Source of the DNA: Escallonia rubra | Lineage: Eukaryota > Streptophyta > Magnoliopsida > Escalloniales > Escalloniaceae | DNA: 64,000 bases | Reading direction: 5' to 3' | Assembly: GCA_033065855.1 (NCBI GenBank) | Contig: JAVXUO010002042.1 | Span: 1-64,000, forward strand | Shown here: positions 23,098 through 33,968 of the stretch, one piece after another | Numbering within the stretch: position 1 is the first letter of the stretch | Layout of the letters: the number at the start of each line of letters is the position of its first letter | Made by a program: the position numbers and the translations under genes | Notes under the pieces: model-generated | Database searches by the model: none | What the model was told of the DNA's origin: nothing | What the model saw: only the letters and a program-made list of their open reading frames with translations

Positions 23098-24420
23098 ATG
23101 GCATCCTCTTCTTCAGTTCAGACCAGGCAAGTACAGGTAAATTAGCCAAACCCAGTCTTTCCTACACAATTCACTAGTTACATAGACAACTTAAGAAGGA
23201 ACAGAATAAATTACAACGGTAACAATCTAGAAGTTATACATGCTGGATCCAGATTCCAAGTCAAAGATCACAAACTTGGACCTTTTCCAGTAGATCAGCG
23301 AACTCTGTTAGATAATTTATGGCAATCTTTTGTTAAGAAAGACAATGGATGGTTTGTTAATACCGTCAACGCATTAGCTAATTATTTTCACAAAATTAGA
23401 GACACCAAAAAGTATAATTTTTATTGTGTTTTTAAAGGCAACATGCCAGGGATTTTCAAAAGTTATCCCGAGGCTATGGTAGGAGGAGTTGGTAATGAAA
23501 AGCAACCTTGGTACAAAGGAACCATAACTTTTCAAGAAGCCACCACTTTGATGCAAACCCATTATGGGCCTAACTACTATATTAGTCCAGACTGCCAAGA
23601 TAAATCTAATACAGACACCATTACAGATTGTGAAAACTGCAATACATTAATTAAACACTTTAATATTTTAAAAACCAGACAAGATCACATCCTCTTAGAA
23701 AAATCTCATTTCGACATACAGATAGCCCAGCTTAAGGCCCAAAACCAAGTTTTAGAATTAGAAGCCAATGACTGGAAACACAGATATACTACTCTTCTTT
23801 CTTCCAAAACCCAGTCATCAAAACCCACTACTTCCGGGGTTAAAGGAGTAGCTAATCCAGATTCACAGGCTTCTGGTAAAGATAAATCAAGTCCTGTTAT
23901 AGCTAGTAATTTGCTCAAAATTACTAAAAAACCTTCGAGTTCAGGAAAAAGAACTCCTAGTCCAGTTCAACAGGTAGCTGGTAAAGACTCATCAAACCTT
24001 GTTAAAGTTGGAGGTTTACTCAAAATCTCTGAAAATCCTTTGAGTTCAGGAGAAAGAACTCCTAGCCCAGAAAAACAGGTATCTGGTAAAGGCAAGTTAA
24101 TTCCTGAAACCCCTGTCCGTTTGGGTAAAACGGAACAAATTAAAAGAAACAAAAAGAAGGCTAAAAGACAAGCATATTCAGTCCAGAAATAGGTGGCTGA
24201 AGCATTTGCTGAAATTATCAGCAAAACCTTTAGCAACATTCACACGAGTGGACCAGACAAGGCAGTGGAAGATTTCAAGAAATCAGCCGCATCGAATAGC
24301 CTCTTCTATGAAGATCCTCTATTTCAAGACGCACAAAGACCAAGTCCAAGCCCAATTATTTCCAGCGAATCTTCAGAGGACGCACCAGCTGAAGAGACGG
24401 AACAAAAAGCTGAAGACTAG
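23098..24420 (+). pseudogene. Copy A: transactivator/viroplasmin-like region
   Basis: Matches the 451-residue frame of copies B and C, with the shared FYCVFKGN, YPEAMVGGVGNE and PWYKGTITF phrases and the Ser/Pro-rich SSGERTPSP repeats. Part of a fossil copy and not fully open. Confidence 0.85.
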
Positions 24421-24844
24421 GCCCAAGACTAGACAGAAAATTAGCTACAGCTATTAAAGCTAAAGCATCTTTCTCAGCAGACGCATTATTTCGGCAGATA
24501 AAGAAGACAAGACAAGAAACAAGACTAGACGCAGCATCAGCATCTTTCTGACAGAAGAAAGAAAAACAAGACTGACTAGATAAGAAAGAAGACTATCCAA
24601 GACTCTGAAGAATTATTACAACAGACGATGAAAAAGAAGACAAGAAATGAAGACTGAAGACTCAGCATCTGACTGATCCAGACAAAGAATCTTTTTTCTT
24701 TTTCATTTTACTGTTAGCTTTTTTCATTTCACTGTTAACTTTACGACTTTAGTTTAAAGTATTTTGTAATGTAGTCTTATAAGTTTTGTCCGGTAGTACA
24801 CGTTTTAAACTTAGGCAATCATGTAAATGCCTGTAGATAGCTTT

Positions 24845-24870
24845 CTTCTGCCTATTTAAAGAGGCATATT
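24845..24870 (+). promoter_or_regulatory. Copy A: pregenomic RNA promoter TATA region
   Basis: CTATTTAAAG at 24852-24861 sits at the place of the TATA box in copies B and C (TCTGCC/TCTGTC before and GAGGCA after). It follows the transactivator region, where caulimovirids carry their 35S-type promoter. Confidence 0.6.
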
Positions 24871-25716
24871 CATTTGTACAAACACGCGAAAATTTCAATA
24901 GCAATCAAGCACACCTTCTCTCAACTTTCTCTCTGCCTTTCATATGCGATCTTACCTTTCTCTATAAACTTCACGATTCCAAGTTCAAGTACTTAGCAAT
25001 TTTCCAAGTAAGTCTCTTACTCCTTTAAACTTGTTTATTATTTTGGGGTGAAAACGCTCTAAGGTGAAAAGCATTCTATGAACTGAAACGGGTTATCTCA
25101 AAGTCTAATATGACTAAAAACAACTTAATATAGTCTTGATTAGAAATCATATGGCATTTACTTGGGAAAGAGAGACTCTTTCAATAGATTTTGTTTTGAA
25201 AAATGATTATGCTTACTAAAGGGTTTTTCTTGATTTTTAATCAATTATGCTTTTAAATGGACTTCCAGAGTCCTCTTAATGGGTATTGAACAATAGTTGG
25301 AGCGAGTCGTTCAGGGTTATTTGCCGAGTGATGGCGTTAAAAACCCGCAGACTAACGCATGCCCTGAGTTCTTTGCCTAAAGAGAGAACTTTGGTAATTC
25401 AACCTAACATTCTGAGATTTAATCTAGTTAGAACCGACCCAGCATCCTGAAATTTTGAAAAATAAATCTTCGATAAAGACTCTCCCTCTCTCTAAAAGTT
25501 TTTGCCATATCTTTTTTAAATCATCTCAATATTCCGCTTTGTTTTTATCAATATTATACTTCTATCCACAATGGATCACGGTCCAACCGGGGACTCTTTT
25601 TTCCGATCTTGATAAGTTGACGGATACCAGACGTCCTTATGCCTTTGGCATATCCGAAAGGATTGACGATTGGTTTAACGAAGTCACAAAATCAGAGCGA
25701 TCAGTTTTTCCAGCCA

Positions 25717-25717
<1 letters not shown>

Positions 25718-25766
<49 letters not shown>
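25718..25766. repeat. (TA)n microsatellite between virus copies A and B
   Basis: More than 20 TA units separate the leader ends of two virus copies pointing at each other. Confidence 0.95.
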
Positions 25767-25768
<2 letters not shown>

Positions 25769-26654
25769 ATTTTATGGGGGGTTGAGCCGGTTTTGACAGA
25801 TCTCTTTTGATTTTTGATCGGGTAGACTTCGTTAAACCAGTCGTCAGTCCTTGAGGACCTGCCCAGAGGCATAGCGACGTCGGGTATCCGTCTATAGATC
25901 GAGATCAAAGGTGAAGAGTCCCCGGTTAGACCGTAATCCATAGTGGATAAAGCATAATTTTGATAAAAACGTAGCGGAATAAAGAGATGATTCGAAAAAG
26001 ATAGGGCAAAAGCTTAGAGAGAGAGAGAGTTCTTTATAGAAGAATTTAATTTTTTAAAACTTCAGGATGCCTGGTAGATCTAGTCCGGATTAAAATCTCA
26101 GGATGCTGGGTTGAATTACCATAGTTTTCTTTCAAAGTTATAAACTCAGGGCATGCGTTAGTCTGCGGGCTTTCAACGCCATCATTCGGCAATAACCCTG
26201 AATGACTCGCTCCCACTATTGTTTTAAACTCATAAAGAAGACTCTGGCAATTCTTTTTTAAAAGCATAATCGATTTAGATCTAGGTAGACCTGAGGTAAG
26301 CATAATCAATTTTTTAAAACAAAATTAATTAAAGGAGTCTCTCTTTCCCAAGTAAATGCCATATGATTTTTAATCAAAACATTATTAAGTTGTTTTTAGT
26401 CATATTAGACTTTGAGATAACCCGTTTCAGTTCATAGAAGCTTTTCACCTTCGAGCGTTTTCACCCCATAATTTTAAACAAGATTAAAGAGAATTAACTT
26501 ACTTGTAAGAAAGCTTGCTTCGTACTTGAACTTTGGAACAAGATGATTATCGAGAGAAAGAGTAGTTAAGCATGTGAAGGAAGAGAGTGTTTTGAGAGAA
26601 AATTGCAAGATTGCAGTTGTATTTCCTTTCGTGTCTCTTTACAAATGAGGTCTG

Positions 26655-26675
26655 CCTCATTATATAGACAGAAGA
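26655..26675 (-). promoter_or_regulatory. Copy B: pregenomic RNA promoter TATA region
   Basis: On the minus strand CTATATAATGAGGCAGACC gives a strong TATA box (26660-26667), about 360 bases after the transactivator stop and ahead of the leader. The same sequence is in copy C. Confidence 0.7.
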
Positions 26676-27023
26676 GGCTAGCTACAGAGTACTTACATGA
26701 TTAAAAAGACTTTACAGGTGTGCTAAAAGACGAAGTTGCTTTCTAGGCTACATTACAAATTTATTAAAGTCGTAAGGCCTAAGAGTCTATAAAGTCTATA
26801 AAAGCTAAAAGATGCTTAATATGTCTACTGTGCTTGTCTCCTCCTTAGTCAGAAAAGTTGTCCTGCCTTTGTAGAGAGAAAGTCTTGAGAGAGATGCTCT
26901 TTATATCAAGTCTTTCTGTCATTATTGGAGTCTTGTATTATCCTGCCGACGTAAAGAAAGTCTTGGGATAGATGCTCCAGCTGTCAAGTCTTCAATTACG
27001 TCTGTCATGGCTAAGAGTCGGTC

Positions 27024-28379
27024 CTAGTCTTCTTGCTTAGGTTCAGATTCCTCTTCCTCTGCTGTCGTATCATCAGAAATTTCTTCAGAAATGACAGGGC
27101 TCGGAGTCTGTCGTTGAGCGTCTTGGAATAAGGGGTCTTCATAGATCTTGCTATCAGATGTGATAGATTTTTTCAAATCTTCTACTGCCTCGCCTGGATT
27201 ATTAAGTTTGCTAAAAGTAGAGCTGATGAAATCAGCAAATGCCTCAGCTACTTGTTTTTGGACAGAATATGCCTGCCTTTTTGCTTTCTTTTTATTTCTT
27301 TTTAAAAGTTCCTTTTTACCCAAACGGTCAGGGGTTTCAGGATTTAATTTACCTTTGCCTTTACCAGATACCTGTCTTTCTGGGCTAGGAGTTCTTTCTC
27401 CTGAACTCAAAGGGTTTTCAGAGATTTTGAGTAAACCCCCAACTATCACAGGTTTTGAATAGTCTTTACCAGCTACCTGTTGAACTGGACTAGGAGTTCC
27501 TTTTCCTGAACTCAAAGGATTTTCAGTAATTTTGAGCAAATTACCAGCTTTAACAGGACTTGATTTATCTTTACCAGAAGCCTGTGAATCTGGATTAGCT
27601 ACTCCTTTAACCCCGGTAGTAGTGGGTTTAGATGACTGGTGTTTGGAAGAAAGAAGAGTGACATACTTCTGTTTCCAGTCATTGGCCTCTAATTCTGCTA
27701 CTTGTAACTGTGTTTTTAACTGGGCTATGTGTAAATCAAAGTGTGTTTTTTCTATAAGTACATAGTCTAGTCTGGTTTTTAAAATATTATGGTGCTTAAT
27801 TAAGGTATTGCAGTTATCGCAATCTGCTATAGTAGAGTCTACGGTAGATCTGTCTTGGCATTCTGGACTAATATAATAGTTAGGGCCGTAATGGGTCTGC
27901 ATTAAAGTGGTGGCTTCTGGAAAAGTTATGGTACCTTTGTACCAGGGCATTTTTTCATTACCAACACCTCCTACCATTGCCTCTGGGTAATTTTTATAAA
28001 TCCCTGGAATATTGCCTTTGAAAACACAATAAAAATTGTATTTTTTAGTATCTCTAATTTTATGGAAATAATTTGCCACAGCATTAACTGTGTTTACAAA
28101 CCATCCATTGTCTTTTTTAACATAAGATTGCCATAAATTATCTATGAGTGTCCTTTGGTCAACAGGGAAAGGACCAATTTTATGATCCTTGACTTGAAAC
28201 CTTGCACCCGCATGTATGACTTCTAAGTTATTACCATTATAATTTATCCTATTTCTACCAAGATTGTCAATGTAACTGACAAATTGAGTAGGAAAAATAG
28301 GGTTTGTCTGGTTGTTCAGATTCTGCCTGGTCTGCCTAGTCTGAGTAGAGGAAGATGCTGCAGAAGTCGATGACGCCAT
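27024..28379 (-). CDS. Copy B: transactivator/viroplasmin-like protein (caulimovirid ORF VI type)
   Basis: 451 residues. The N-terminal third is Ser/Thr/Gln-rich. Around residues 110-160 lies FYCVFKGNIPGIYKNYPEAM followed by GGVGNE and WYKGTITF, resembling the short viroplasmin/RNase H-like fold found in caulimovirid transactivators. A Cys pair (DCDNCNTLIKH) and a coiled-coil-like stretch follow. Next come Ser/Pro-rich repeats (LLKITENPLSSG, LLKISENPLSSG), a basic block (KRNKKKAKRQ) and an acidic end. In relatives this protein allows reinitiation of translation on the polycistronic RNA and forms inclusion bodies. It starts 78 bases after the polyprotein. The role is from family knowledge; similarity is modest. 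Confidence 0.75.
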   Translation of the reverse strand: MASSTSAASSSTQTRQTRQNLNNQTNPIFPTQFVSYIDNLGRNRINYNGNNLEVIHAGARFQVKDHKIGPFPVDQRTLIDNLWQSYVKKDNGWFVNTVNAVANYFHKIRDTKKYNFYCVFKGNIPGIYKNYPEAMVGGVGNEKMPWYKGTITFPEATTLMQTHYGPNYYISPECQDRSTVDSTIADCDNCNTLIKHHNILKTRLDYVLIEKTHFDLHIAQLKTQLQVAELEANDWKQKYVTLLSSKHQSSKPTTTGVKGVANPDSQASGKDKSSPVKAGNLLKITENPLSSGKGTPSPVQQVAGKDYSKPVIVGGLLKISENPLSSGERTPSPERQVSGKGKGKLNPETPDRLGKKELLKRNKKKAKRQAYSVQKQVAEAFADFISSTFSKLNNPGEAVEDLKKSITSDSKIYEDPLFQDAQRQTPSPVISEEISDDTTAEEEESEPKQED

Positions 28380-28456
28380 ATCTGCAAATAATAAACAGAA
28401 AATTGTCTAATTCTAGAAGTCTGTACGAAAATTCTGTATAAGTGTCTGGGGTTAGC

Positions 28457-31400
28457 TTAAGATAAAATTTTTCTAGATAACAAATCTGCAACGGAGTTAT
28501 CGACTCCTTTAATATGTTGCCATTCTATTTTGTCTATTCTGTAATTGCTTAGAGTAGTTATAAATTTTAACCATCTATTGGTATATCTAGAGTCTTTATT
28601 TTTATTGTATCTTACTATTGCTTCACAGTCAGTTCTAATGCAAAATTCATACTTTGAAATTAGAAGTGCCTTGAAGTGTTCAAGGGCATAAACTATGGCT
28701 AGTAATTCATAATCTAAGCTTGTTAGATACTGATTACTTTCTTTGTACTTGCCACTAGAATATCTACAAATTCTTTCTTCTTTTTTGTTACTATATTTAT
28801 TTGGTTTGCAGTATAATACTGCTCCCCAACCATCTTTGCATCCATCAGTTTGGACAATAAGATAGTCTGTATCTAAAGGTAGATATAAGTCAGGTAGTTG
28901 TTTTACCCTATCTTTTATAGTTTTAATGAGCCTAATATCTTCTATATTAAAATGTCTTTGCCCATTTTTTCTAGTTTTGTTATATAGGGGACCTATTAAC
29001 TTGCTAAGGTCTTTAAAATAAATTCTAGCTTGATTAACTAATCCAAGGAAAGCCTGGATTTGTTTTAAACCTTCTAATTTATCTGGAAAGTCTAAGATCT
29101 TTTTAGCTATATGCTCTTGTAATTTAATTTTGCCATTTCCTATTTCCATTCCCAAGAATTTTATATTAGTTTTAAATAATTCTACTTTCTTTTTACTAAG
29201 AATTAAACCATGTTTATTAAAGAGTTTGAATACTAAATCTAGATGAGACAAATGCTCATTTTCATTCTTACTACAAACTAATATGTCATCTATATAAACT
29301 AAGATAAAATCATTATATGGTCTAAAAATATCATCCATTTTACGCTGAAAGATACTTGGTGCTGTCTTAAGACCAAAAGGCATAACAAGCCATTCATATA
29401 AACCTTCTGGTGTAGTGAAAGCAGTCCACTTAACGTCTTCAGGCCACATCTTAATCTGATAAAAACCTGATTTACAGTCGAATTTGCTAAAAATCTTCTT
29501 GCCTTGTATTTTACTTAAAAGGAAGGTTTTGTTTGGAATATTATAACTATCGTCTTTTATATTATCATTAAGTCTTTTGTAGTTAATAACCATTCTACTC
29601 TTTCCTCTAAGTATTTCTGCGTGATTTCTTACAATGAAAGCTGCAGATCTATGAGGACTGTTGCTAGGTCTAATTACTTTTAAAGTTGTTAAATCTTTAA
29701 TGTGCATTTTAAAATCGTCTGTATCTATGCTACTTGCTTCTATATTTGCAGTTTTAACAATATAATCAGGATTTATAATGTCAAGCTTGCAATATATTTG
29801 GTTCAAATCCCATCTTTTGATAGGATCTTCTCCAATAAAGGGGAGTCTATCTATGGCCTTAAGAATATCATGTTTGTTTGTAAAATAGTTTATTAAATTG
29901 TAGCTGATTTTGTCTAAGTTATAAATATCCAGATCTATATTATCTTCTGGTTCATATTTATCTTCTACTAATTCTTCTATTCTTAAGCAATTATTATCTA
30001 TATTAGTTAAACAACAATTTGTTTTACCATTACTACAGTCTTCACATATTTTATTTTTGCCTTTTATATTAACATAATTACCACCACGCTTCTTAGCGTA
30101 TTCTGATGGAGTGTCTATGTTAATAGGTGTATGTGTGACATTCTGTGCTATTTGAATAAAGTCTTTGGTAATAGTTAAGGTATTATTGTCATTTATTAAG
30201 AAATTTATTCCAAGAATAATTTTCCCTTCTGAATGTGCTATAGGTGCACAGAAGGCTTGTTTAAGAATATAAGGTTTGCTCTGTGTATTGCATGGTGTGA
30301 GAAAGGTAATAGAAGCATTTGTAATATATTTATCATAAGTTATTGGGTTGCCTGTGAATCCTATTCCTATCAACGGGTCTTCAAAGGTTTTAACGTGTGA
30401 TAGATCAGCTAAGCTTGGATCTATAACAGTTATGGTGCAACCTGTATCTATTATTGCATTTGTTTCTATTAGCTTGTTATAATGCCTAATTTGTACTCTA
30501 GTAGTTATAAGGTTGTTAAATCTTGCCTTAGTGCAGAATTTTTCTATTTTAAAGTCTTGTTGTATTTGTTGGATTAAGTGTTTATTATTTCCAATGATAA
30601 ATTCATCTTCATGCCTTTGTTTTAAGGTTTCTTCTATTAAAATAACCTTTTGTTCTAAGAATTCAAGTCTTCTATTGACATTTTTATCATAATAAACGTC
30701 TTTGTTTGTTTTTATTTCTAAAGGTTTGATAATATCTATGTTGTATTTTATTTTAATGCATTTTACGCATGCTTCTATATAACATAATTCACATTTACAT
30801 CTAACTTTAATTGCAGGGTACCAATTGCATATATAACAAGGTGTTGTATCTATTCCTTTTTCTATTTGCCACTGATGTATACAGTTTTCTTCTAAAGTTA
30901 ATTTTTCAGCTAAGGGTTTGAACATAAAATTGTATATTTCTGTGTTTCTTAATGAATTTATAAAAGTATCTAGTCTATCCGTAGTTTCGACTGGAAGATT
31001 TTCATCTTCATCATCACTACTTATAGAGAGGTTATCTTCTATGTATTCATCTATTGATTTAATACTATATATACTTTCTGTATCACTAAGTGTTTCATCT
31101 ACTTCTAGGAGATCTTCATTAGTGTTATTAACTATCATTGCTTTAAAATTATTATTGTTATGTCTTCTGGGGCAATTAGAACTTAAATGGTCTGGTTCAC
31201 CGCATGAGTAGCAGGTGATTTTGTTTTTATATATTCTTCTAGTATCGTATTTCCTAACATGTTTAGGGTTTAGGAAAGGTCTTCTAGCCTTACTCTTTCT
31301 TAAATAATAAGTTTTCCTAGGTTGTTTATGTCTTTTATAAGTTTTCTTATTGTACTTTGGCCTAGATTCTTCTTGACCATAGTGTTGTGGTGTGTATATT

Positions 31401-32812
31401 TCTTTACAGAAGCTAGTTTCATTTTTCAATTGTCTAGCTATTTGTATATTAGTGCATTTAGAAACTAATATTTCTATAACTTGTTCAAAGATATCACCTA
31501 AAGAAGGAGTCCATGTAGGGTCTGGGTAAATCTTTTTAATTGTTTCATATATTTCTCTTCCTAAAGCGCCTGGTAACTTATTTAGAAATTTGTCTACTAC
31601 TGTAGGTTTATAAATGTTGCCGCTTTGTGAGGCAAAATAATAATATTCTTGCATGAAAGGTTTTATATTATGCCAACTATATAAATGTACTTGTTCTAAT
31701 TTTCTAGCTGCTTCTGTTTGTATTAAAGTATCACCTGTATTAGGATTTCTTCCTGTTAAAATTAACTGTATGGTGTTAACAAAATTATAAGGGTTTGGTC
31801 CTAAATCTGCCATTTGTTTTAAATCATTAGGAAAAGTCTTTTGCCATTCTTCGAAATTAGCTTTAGTAATGGGGCCTAGAAATTGCATCATATACCTAAT
31901 CATTTCTTCGCCTGTATCTAAATTATCAGATTGTTTGGTGATGAAATTTGCAACTACGGCATCTTTCCATACTTGTATATAATTATTCCTTTGTTGTGGA
32001 TCTACAGCTGTTATATTTAAAATAAAAGGTTCTGAAGCCTTTTGTATTTTAAAGTTTTGTTCTAAAGGATGACGTTTACCTCTAGGTTTAAAATCTGGTC
32101 TATCAGATCTATTATGTTCTATGTTTGCACTTTTTCTAGGTATGTTACCATAAGGATAACGTGGTCTTATATGAGGTTGTGTAGTGTAAAATCTGCCTCC
32201 GTCATTATTATTGGTAGTACCTGAATTTTCACCTTCTTCCATAAGGAAGTAAGGTACTTCATTCATTAAATTAAACTTAATATTGTTTGTAGTGATTTGA
32301 GTATCTATAGAACTTGTTTCTAATTGTTCTAGATCTACATTTATCTCTTCTAATTCTTTAGGTTGTAAGTTATCTTCTATAGAATCTATTATTGTTTCCA
32401 TTTCTGTTTCTAGCAACATGTTTTGTTCATAAAGAGTCTTATGTTCTATTCTAATTTGTTCTATTTCTAGTATAGCAGTGTTTATTTTATGATCTAATTC
32501 TGTCTTGTAATTTGTTATAGGCTCAAAACTTTCTATGCTTGGAGTATCCAGAGAAGGATTGAAGCTTGGGTTTATTGTACTAAGACTATCAATAATAGGG
32601 TTGTTTAGGCTATGTTGTATAGTGTATTCTGGTTGATTAAATATATCTAAACTGTTTAAATTGTCATCTTCTTCTGTGATACGTATGAAATTTTGTAATT
32701 GTTCTATACTTAAGCCTTGTCCTACAAATGTAGTTCCTATGGATTGATTGAGAATTTTTATGTCTAAGTCTTTTAAGATATCAAAGTCTTTGTAACTATA
32801 CATTTTCTTCAT
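28457..32812 (-). CDS. Copy B: coat protein-protease-reverse transcriptase-RNase H polyprotein
   Basis: 1451 residues. In order: an acidic N-terminal region with a coiled-coil-like stretch; a coat protein core (about 240-480); a basic tract with the CCHC knuckle CYSCGEPDHLSSNC near residue 535; an acidic linker and a second Cys-rich patch (CYICNWYPAIKVRCKCELC, about 665); an aspartic protease motif (AIIDTGC, about 787); reverse transcriptase with YIDDILVCS near 1172; RNase H from QTDGCKDGWGAV near 1320 to the C-terminus. No integrase. In pararetroviruses such a protein packages and copies the pregenomic RNA. The start overlaps the end of the movement protein frame by 17 bases. Fossil copy, but open throughout. 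Confidence 0.93.
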   Translation of the reverse strand: MKKMYSYKDFDILKDLDIKILNQSIGTTFVGQGLSIEQLQNFIRITEEDDNLNSLDIFNQPEYTIQHSLNNPIIDSLSTINPSFNPSLDTPSIESFEPITNYKTELDHKINTAILEIEQIRIEHKTLYEQNMLLETEMETIIDSIEDNLQPKELEEINVDLEQLETSSIDTQITTNNIKFNLMNEVPYFLMEEGENSGTTNNNDGGRFYTTQPHIRPRYPYGNIPRKSANIEHNRSDRPDFKPRGKRHPLEQNFKIQKASEPFILNITAVDPQQRNNYIQVWKDAVVANFITKQSDNLDTGEEMIRYMMQFLGPITKANFEEWQKTFPNDLKQMADLGPNPYNFVNTIQLILTGRNPNTGDTLIQTEAARKLEQVHLYSWHNIKPFMQEYYYFASQSGNIYKPTVVDKFLNKLPGALGREIYETIKKIYPDPTWTPSLGDIFEQVIEILVSKCTNIQIARQLKNETSFCKEIYTPQHYGQEESRPKYNKKTYKRHKQPRKTYYLRKSKARRPFLNPKHVRKYDTRRIYKNKITCYSCGEPDHLSSNCPRRHNNNNFKAMIVNNTNEDLLEVDETLSDTESIYSIKSIDEYIEDNLSISSDDEDENLPVETTDRLDTFINSLRNTEIYNFMFKPLAEKLTLEENCIHQWQIEKGIDTTPCYICNWYPAIKVRCKCELCYIEACVKCIKIKYNIDIIKPLEIKTNKDVYYDKNVNRRLEFLEQKVILIEETLKQRHEDEFIIGNNKHLIQQIQQDFKIEKFCTKARFNNLITTRVQIRHYNKLIETNAIIDTGCTITVIDPSLADLSHVKTFEDPLIGIGFTGNPITYDKYITNASITFLTPCNTQSKPYILKQAFCAPIAHSEGKIILGINFLINDNNTLTITKDFIQIAQNVTHTPINIDTPSEYAKKRGGNYVNIKGKNKICEDCSNGKTNCCLTNIDNNCLRIEELVEDKYEPEDNIDLDIYNLDKISYNLINYFTNKHDILKAIDRLPFIGEDPIKRWDLNQIYCKLDIINPDYIVKTANIEASSIDTDDFKMHIKDLTTLKVIRPSNSPHRSAAFIVRNHAEILRGKSRMVINYKRLNDNIKDDSYNIPNKTFLLSKIQGKKIFSKFDCKSGFYQIKMWPEDVKWTAFTTPEGLYEWLVMPFGLKTAPSIFQRKMDDIFRPYNDFILVYIDDILVCSKNENEHLSHLDLVFKLFNKHGLILSKKKVELFKTNIKFLGMEIGNGKIKLQEHIAKKILDFPDKLEGLKQIQAFLGLVNQARIYFKDLSKLIGPLYNKTRKNGQRHFNIEDIRLIKTIKDRVKQLPDLYLPLDTDYLIVQTDGCKDGWGAVLYCKPNKYSNKKEERICRYSSGKYKESNQYLTSLDYELLAIVYALEHFKALLISKYEFCIRTDCEAIVRYNKNKDSRYTNRWLKFITTLSNYRIDKIEWQHIKGVDNSVADLLSRKILS

Positions 32813-33764
32813 CTTCTGTGATATCTTGATCTTCTACATGAGTATTAGCCTCTACGTAATTTGTAAATCTAACTGATCTTCTTCCTGATGCGTCTATGTA
32901 CCACATGTTATCTGTTGGTACGATACTGTTATTAGAGCTAGTCGTTAAAATCTTATCTACTAGCCATTCTTGTCCTGCATTTTCTAAGGAATCTACCTTG
33001 TAAGGTGGTAAAAGTCTAATACCTCTATTTATAATAAATTTTGCAGTGTCATCTATGGTTAACTTATATCCTACTTGACTGCTTTGTGTTAATTTTCCTA
33101 TAAATGTGGTGCATATTAAAAGGTTTTTGCCTTGTTGGAAATCTTTATAACCTTTAGTCATTATTTTTACTTTTATGTTTTTGGCAAAATCTTTTGTATT
33201 AATACAAAAGTCTGGTGCACAATAAAAAATGCCACCATTGTTGTTCATGTCAACTTCTATAGCTCCTATGATAGCCTGTTCACTAGAGAATCTATCATCT
33301 ACTATAGCTAGAAATACTTTGGCACCGGTATCTCTTCTAGTTAAGCCTTTTACTCCTATTACTATTAATCCTATATGAGTTAAATTAAAATTTCCTCTGG
33401 TTAATTCTATTTCAGAGTCTGGATGTATTAAATTGACACTAGCTACATCTTCTCCTACACATCTATTTTGGGTTTCTCTATAATGCATAAATAGTCTGGT
33501 TTGATTAAACTGAGAATGATGTTGATATAAGATTTGTGGAGATATTAAATCTAGTCTGTTTTGTCTAAATTGTTGTATTTGACTATCAATATCTATTATT
33601 TGTTCTAAAGAAATTATAGGAATAGAAGGTGTTCTAAATAATCTAAGAACTCTATTTTGTAATGTGTTTTCATTACGCCTTCTAGTTTCAGTAGCCAAAA
33701 CTTCTGTTCTGGTTCTGTCCTCTATATTTCCTCTTCCCAAAATATGACTATTGTGACTTGTCAT
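32796..33764 (-). CDS. Copy B: movement protein (30K superfamily, caulimovirid type)
   Basis: 322 residues. The central part (RGNFNLTHIGLIVIGVKGLT, RRDTGAKVFLAIVDDRF) fits the beta-strand core and conserved Asp of 30K cell-to-cell movement proteins, which form tubules in plasmodesmata. The position ahead of the coat-RT polyprotein fits caulimovirids. Its start overlaps the end of another frame on the same strand, and its end overlaps the polyprotein start. Part of a fossil copy. Confidence 0.8.
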   Translation of the reverse strand: MTSHNSHILGRGNIEDRTRTEVLATETRRRNENTLQNRVLRLFRTPSIPIISLEQIIDIDSQIQQFRQNRLDLISPQILYQHHSQFNQTRLFMHYRETQNRCVGEDVASVNLIHPDSEIELTRGNFNLTHIGLIVIGVKGLTRRDTGAKVFLAIVDDRFSSEQAIIGAIEVDMNNNGGIFYCAPDFCINTKDFAKNIKVKIMTKGYKDFQQGKNLLICTTFIGKLTQSSQVGYKLTIDDTAKFIINRGIRLLPPYKVDSLENAGQEWLVDKILTTSSNNSIVPTDNMWYIDASGRRSVRFTNYVEANTHVEDQDITEDEENV

Positions 33765-33767
33765 AAA

Positions 33768-33893
33768 CTAGGAAGTTAAGTTTGTCTTGGTTTTTCCTTT
33801 TAGGTTTATCTATTGTTATTTTATCTAATTTTTTACATAGATTGTCTATATCTAATTCCGTTTTAGGTTGATCTAGATATGCATTAGGTTGAT
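33768..33893 (-). other. Copy B: short C-terminal part of a frame upstream of the movement protein
   Basis: On the minus strand an open frame runs from the copy edge through residues such as TELDIDNLCKKLDKITIDKP and ends ...FLVYDKSQ a few bases inside the movement protein start. The same ending is present in copy A just before its movement protein start. It suggests a further viral gene ahead of the movement protein. Nothing can be said of its function. Confidence 0.5.
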
Positions 33894-33968
33894 CAGGAAG
33901 AAGATCAGTTAGATTTACAAATTACGTAGAGGCTAATACTCATGTAGAAGATCAAGATATCACAGAAG

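Larger units (their letters stand above)
20545..25717 (+). mobile_element. Endogenous caulimovirid copy A, broken
   Basis: Covers a little of the movement protein, part of the polyprotein (protease, reverse transcriptase and RNase H region, about 20800-23041), the transactivator-like region (23098-24420), and the promoter and leader (about 24420-25717). It is incomplete and has several breaks. In the 378-residue RT-RNase H stretch I count about 14 differences from copies B and C, so it is an older or separate lineage. It ends in the TA repeat that joins it to copy B. Confidence 0.9.
25767..33893 (-). mobile_element. Endogenous caulimovirid copy B, looks whole across its three main frames
   Basis: On the minus strand, in order: a short end of an upstream frame, movement protein (33764-32796), coat-protease-RT-RNase H polyprotein (32812-28457), transactivator-like protein (28379-27024), promoter and leader to 25767. 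All three large frames are open with no break seen. About 8.1 kb is a normal caulimovirid genome size. The copy is linear, so the circular genome appears to have been opened between the leader and the movement protein. Near identity with copy C suggests a young age. Confidence 0.92.

Noticed and set aside
24900-25717. tRNA-Met primer-binding site in the pararetrovirus leader
   Set aside because: I looked for TGGTATCAGAGC in the leaders of all copies and did not find it; no feature was called.
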